Shown here piece by piece: positions 63,604 to 64,000 of a stretch of DNA of 64,000 bases. The stretch covers positions 62,001 through 126,000 of the forward strand of contig JAJPKR010000014.1 of assembly GCA_021323595.1 (NCBI GenBank). Reading direction: 5' to 3'. The DNA comes from Terriglobia bacterium (GTDB taxonomy: Bacteria > Acidobacteriota > Terriglobia > Terriglobales > SCQP01). The position numbers were made by a program, and so were the translations under genes. The notes under the pieces were generated by a model that saw nothing but the letters and a program-made list of their open reading frames with translations, had not been told where the DNA came from and did not search any database. Position 1 is the first letter of the stretch, and the number at the start of each line of letters is the position of its first letter.

Positions 63604-64000
63604 TCAGGCGGCGTTGAGTTGCGCCTCCAGCGCCACGGCGCGCGGGAACACGATGCCGTCTTCCAAGCCGGTGTGAACGGCGAGATCGCGATCGAAGGCG
63701 GCCAGGGCGGCGTAAAGCTCGCGCGCGCGCGCGCCGTCGGCGGCGGCCGGGGTGAAGCCGTTCGAGAGCTCCTTGAGGCGCGCGAGAAAGCGCTCGGCCT
63801 CGCGATGCTCCATGTCCATCATGCGGATCGGAGCGGCGATGCTGCCGAAGCTGAAGCGCGGCGCGGCGGCCTGGCCCGCCGCGGCCTGCTCCAATTGCCC
63901 GATCATCGGGAACAGCACCTGCTCCTCCTTGGCCATGTGCACGGTCAGGGCTTGCTGCACCTGCGTGAACAAGCCCTGCAATCGCAGGAGGGCGGCATCC
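63604..64000 (-). CDS. Hemerythrin-domain protein, C-terminal part (runs off right edge)
   Basis: The frame is open to the end of the window; the TTG at 63981 used by the ORF track is simply a leucine. The ~130 visible residues carry hemerythrin-like iron ligands: HMAKEEQVLFPMI, DMEHREAERFLARL and HTGLEDGIVFPRAV. This is the layout of RIC/YtfE/ScdA di-iron proteins that repair iron-sulfur clusters after nitrosative or oxidative stress. The N-terminal ScdA domain, if present, lies beyond the window. The neighbouring HPP protein would be consistent with nitrogen-oxide metabolism, which is inference only. Confidence 0.8.
   Translation of the reverse strand, partial: DAALLRLQGLFTQVQQALTVHMAKEEQVLFPMIGQLEQAAAGQAAAPRFSFGSIAAPIRMMDMEHREAERFLARLKELSNGFTPAAADGARARELYAALAAFDRDLAVHTGLEDGIVFPRAVALEAQLNAA

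Overview
This is a very GC-rich bacterial chromosome segment from a Gram-negative-type cell. It encodes lipoprotein, outer-membrane and PEP-CTERM proteins. The best taxonomic guess, from gene content alone, is an acidobacterium or close relative. Supporting features are a transaldolase-phosphoglucose isomerase fusion with zwf, opcA and rpe, an MqnD-type (futalosine) menaquinone gene, secreted M1 and M13 metallopeptidases, a FecR/Trp-Tyr-rich secreted protein, and a PapD-like chaperone locus. No tRNA, rRNA, IS element, integrase or CRISPR array was recognised. The window looks like stable chromosome with several small accessory modules.

Layout. 1-3.8 kb: end of an AddB-like nuclease and a complete AddA-like helicase-nuclease. 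3.85-6.7 kb: envelope glycosylation set (multi-pass membrane glycosyltransferase-like protein, SAM methyltransferase, GT2). 6.7-9.6 kb: secreted M1 peptidase and a small regulatory-domain protein. 9.6-17.4 kb: a tight gluconate/pentose-phosphate operon (FGGY gluconokinase, tal-pgi fusion, zwf, opcA, rpe). 17.4-21.7 kb: PEP-CTERM protein behind a good sigma-54 promoter, sugar-nucleotide epimerase, and TPR lipoprotein. 21.9-28.4 kb: a probable surface-structure module. It contains two related small secreted proteins, a sigma-54-dependent response regulator, a PapD-like chaperone and a large outer-membrane protein, with a near-consensus sigma-54 promoter in front of the second secreted protein. 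28.4-35.3 kb: M13 peptidase, histidine kinase/receiver pair, VTT membrane protein and several unknown proteins. 35.3-41.5 kb: galE, the FecR/Trp-Tyr protein with a structured leader, mqnD, MFS transporter. 41.6-47 kb (minus strand): polA, rarA, a TrmH-family methyltransferase. 47-50 kb: thiolase, 3-hydroxyacyl-CoA dehydrogenase, methyltransferase. 50.5-55.5 kb: radical SAM enzyme, beta-propeller protein, small membrane protein, SGNH hydrolase, SpoIIE-type phosphatase. 55.7-64 kb: uvrA overlapping a two-component system, purS-glmS, HPP-family membrane protein and a truncated hemerythrin-domain (RIC-like) protein.

Three themes stand out. (1) Sigma-54 control of surface proteins: two good GG-N10-GC promoters lie near an NtrC-type regulator whose GAFTGA loop reads GALTGA. 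(2) Several genes have a TANNNT -10 box only 6-7 nt before the start codon, which predicts leaderless mRNAs and corrects some start sites. One case is a back-to-back divergent pair whose -10 boxes overlap. (3) Two coding regions show signs of a frameshift near the 3' end: the membrane glycosyltransferase at about 5.15 kb and the usher-like protein at about 28.03 kb.
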